In this document: positions 15,788 through 16,867 of the stretch, piece by piece
Layout: each line of letters starts with the position of its first letter
Position numbering within the stretch: the first letter of the stretch is position 1
Assembly: GCA_964495705.1 (NCBI GenBank)
Contig: CAZBWS010000053.1
Span: 1-16,867, forward strand
Origin: CAZBWS01 sp964495705
GTDB taxonomy: Bacteria; Pseudomonadota; Gammaproteobacteria; HTCC5015
Length of the DNA: 16,867 nt
Direction: 5' to 3'
Made by a program: the position numbers and the translations under genes
The notes under the pieces: model-generated
What the model was told of the DNA's origin: nothing
Database searches by the model: none
The model's input: only the letters and a program-made list of their open reading frames with translations

Positions 15788-15809
15788 GATCATATCTCCA
15801 ATACGCCCT

Positions 15810-16867
15810 TTAAAACTCAAAACCAGCGCCAACTTTCGTTACGCTGTGCTCCGAAGAATTTCCTGCAACACCTAAATTAAGCACCACTTTACGCCCCGAA
15901 TCTGAGTTCACCCAATGTGATACGTTTAATGCATAGCCCGATTCACTGCGGTAGTAACCTGCACCCAAGCCTAATGTCGTTTTACCCGGTGCTGAGGGAG
16001 CTATAGTTGCACCGCTAAAAGCCGCAATACTGGCAATACCCGCATAGGCGGCGCTGACTTGGTCAGCGACACGAGCATTCAAGTCTTGTAACTGGCCATA
16101 GGTAGCGGCATCACTACGCTCAACACCTGCAGAAACATTAGTGAGTCGACGAGTTTGCGAGCTTGATCCAATAGAAACAGTATTATTTTCGCTAGCAATA
16201 GAGCCGCGCCCGATTGCAACAGAATTACTAGCAGTAACTTGGGCGTCATCACCAACAACCGTGTTCCCCGTACCGCCACTTACTGCGATACGATTACCGA
16301 CAACAATATTGTTAGCTGTCTCAACTGCAGTATTACTAGAACCTACAACCACATTATTATCGGCGCTTACTGCGAGTGAATTTGAATTACCTAAAACAAC
16401 ACTGGCATCCGCAGCGATATTATTATTATCACCGTAAATCGCATTCTGGCTACCAGCTACCGTATTACCTGAACCAAATACACCTTCATTTCGAGAGCCC
16501 GTTACTGTGTTATTTGAACCGTAAATTTCATTGGTAGTACCAGTTACATTATTACCGTTACCAAATACACGATTACCATCAGCATTAACCGCATTATTAT
16601 TACCAATAGATAAAGCGTCTTGCCCTGTTCCAGTAATATTACTGCCATTGCCTAATAAGACACTATTGGTTCCAGATGCAGTGGATCCTATCCCCGTTAA
16701 TGCGGATAGGGTATTTATTGTGTTTTGTAGGTTCGTGTCTAAATCGTCCTTTGTTACCGATCCATCGATTATATTATCGCTATCAATAGAGTTATCTGCT
16801 AGCTTATCCCCTGTGACTGCGTTGTCTTGAATCGCTGCGGTATCTACCGCGTTATCCGCTAGCTCAG
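15810..16867 (-). CDS. YadA-like trimeric autotransporter adhesin, C-terminal part (5' end beyond window)
   Basis: The frame is open on the - strand from the window edge to the stop at 15810, so about 352 C-terminal residues are seen and the signal peptide is missing. The first part (about 16710-16865) has short ADNAVDTAAIQDNAVTGDKL-type stalk repeats. Next comes a beta-roll head of about 14-residue units such as VFGNGNNVTGTTNEIYGSNN with recurring G.N and VxG/IG. The neck is RRLTNVSAGVERSDAATYGQ. A short coiled coil leads to a YadA membrane anchor of four strands ending VTKVGAGFEF with the expected C-terminal Phe. Such proteins form trimers whose anchors make one outer-membrane pore and display an adhesive head and stalk. 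It is the first visible gene of the operon. An internal Met at 16352 is not the true start, since coding continues upstream without a stop. Confidence 0.95.
   Translation of the reverse strand, partial: ELADNAVDTAAIQDNAVTGDKLADNSIDSDNIIDGSVTKDDLDTNLQNTINTLSALTGIGSTASGTNSVLLGNGSNITGTGQDALSIGNNNAVNADGNRVFGNGNNVTGTTNEIYGSNNTVTGSRNEGVFGSGNTVAGSQNAIYGDNNNIAADASVVLGNSNSLAVSADNNVVVGSSNTAVETANNIVVGNRIAVSGGTGNTVVGDDAQVTASNSVAIGRGSIASENNTVSIGSSSQTRRLTNVSAGVERSDAATYGQLQDLNARVADQVSAAYAGIASIAAFSGATIAPSAPGKTTLGLGAGYYRSESGYALNVSHWVNSDSGRKVVLNLGVAGNSSEHSVTKVGAGFEF
16150..16680 (-). repeat. YadA-type head beta-roll repeats (coding)
   Basis: About a dozen imperfect units of roughly 14 residues with the core xVxGxxNxV/I are visible. 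Examples are LLGNGSNITGTG, LSIGNNNAVNADG, VFGSGNTVAGSQN, VVLGNSNSLAVSADN and VAIGRGSIASENN. They are diverged at the DNA level and rich in Asn and Gly codons. Confidence 0.8.

Noticed and set aside
16352..16352. Met at 16352 as the start of a 180-residue autotransporter
   Set aside because: The same frame remains open and continues the head repeats to the window edge, so this is an internal methionine. A protein starting here would also lack a signal peptide.
16141..16830. Two + strand open frames of about 98-99 codons opposite the autotransporter gene
   Set aside because: They are antisense shadows of the repetitive Asn/Gly-rich head. Their Leu/Pro/Val-rich composition only mirrors that repeat, and they lack ribosome binding sites and recognisable domains.
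16150..16867. Short repeated sequences as a possible CRISPR array
   Set aside because: The repeats are imperfect, in frame, and encode a YadA-type head and stalk. There are no constant-length spacers.

Overview
The window looks like chromosome from a Gram-negative gammaproteobacterium, probably marine or aquatic. The evidence is a cmoA-cmoB tRNA-modification pair, a Tat-exported MsrB, a HAMP-GGDEF-EAL signalling protein, OmpA and trimeric-autotransporter surface proteins, and a degraded pair of gammaproteobacterial-type acyl-CoA dehydrogenases. Base composition is moderately AT-rich. I cannot name the genus. No tRNA, rRNA, CRISPR array, insertion sequence or phage gene was seen.

Left part (1-3160, + strand): the 3' end of a secreted Zn-dependent phospholipase C/nuclease-like protein with its terminator. 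Next comes a full-length paralogue that carries an extra C-terminal PPC-like beta-sandwich domain. A periplasmic parvulin-type prolyl isomerase follows. Each gene ends at a clear intrinsic terminator. The terminator after the isomerase is a perfect palindrome shared with the convergent msrB gene.

Middle part (3174-7511): a Tat-exported methionine-R-sulfoxide reductase (-), a divergent membrane c-di-GMP protein (+) whose EAL half looks catalytic while its GGDEF half has lost a metal ligand, and then the cmoB and cmoA genes (-), whose reading frames are separated by 2 bp. CmoA makes carboxy-SAM and CmoB uses it to make cmo5U34 in tRNA.

Pseudogene block (7563-9610, - strand): two adjacent acyl-CoA dehydrogenase genes, both clearly broken by frameshifts, an 11-bp tandem duplication and internal deletions. 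Their protein remnants can still be read in alternating frames.

Right part (9749-16867, - strand): a tightly packed five-gene cell-surface operon. In transcription order it encodes a YadA-like trimeric autotransporter (5' end beyond the window), two exported proteins of a family I do not recognise, a lipoprotein with two cadherin-like repeats and seven FG-GAP-like repeats (a likely seven-bladed propeller), and an OmpA-type barrel/peptidoglycan-binding protein. The two unrecognised proteins share Cys33, a CVD motif near residue 94 and a later EFCD motif, followed by long helical tails, so they are probably ancient duplicates. This operon is the best candidate here for an undescribed system: a surface adhesion or matrix apparatus with its own outer-membrane anchors. 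That function is inferred from protein architecture and gene order only.
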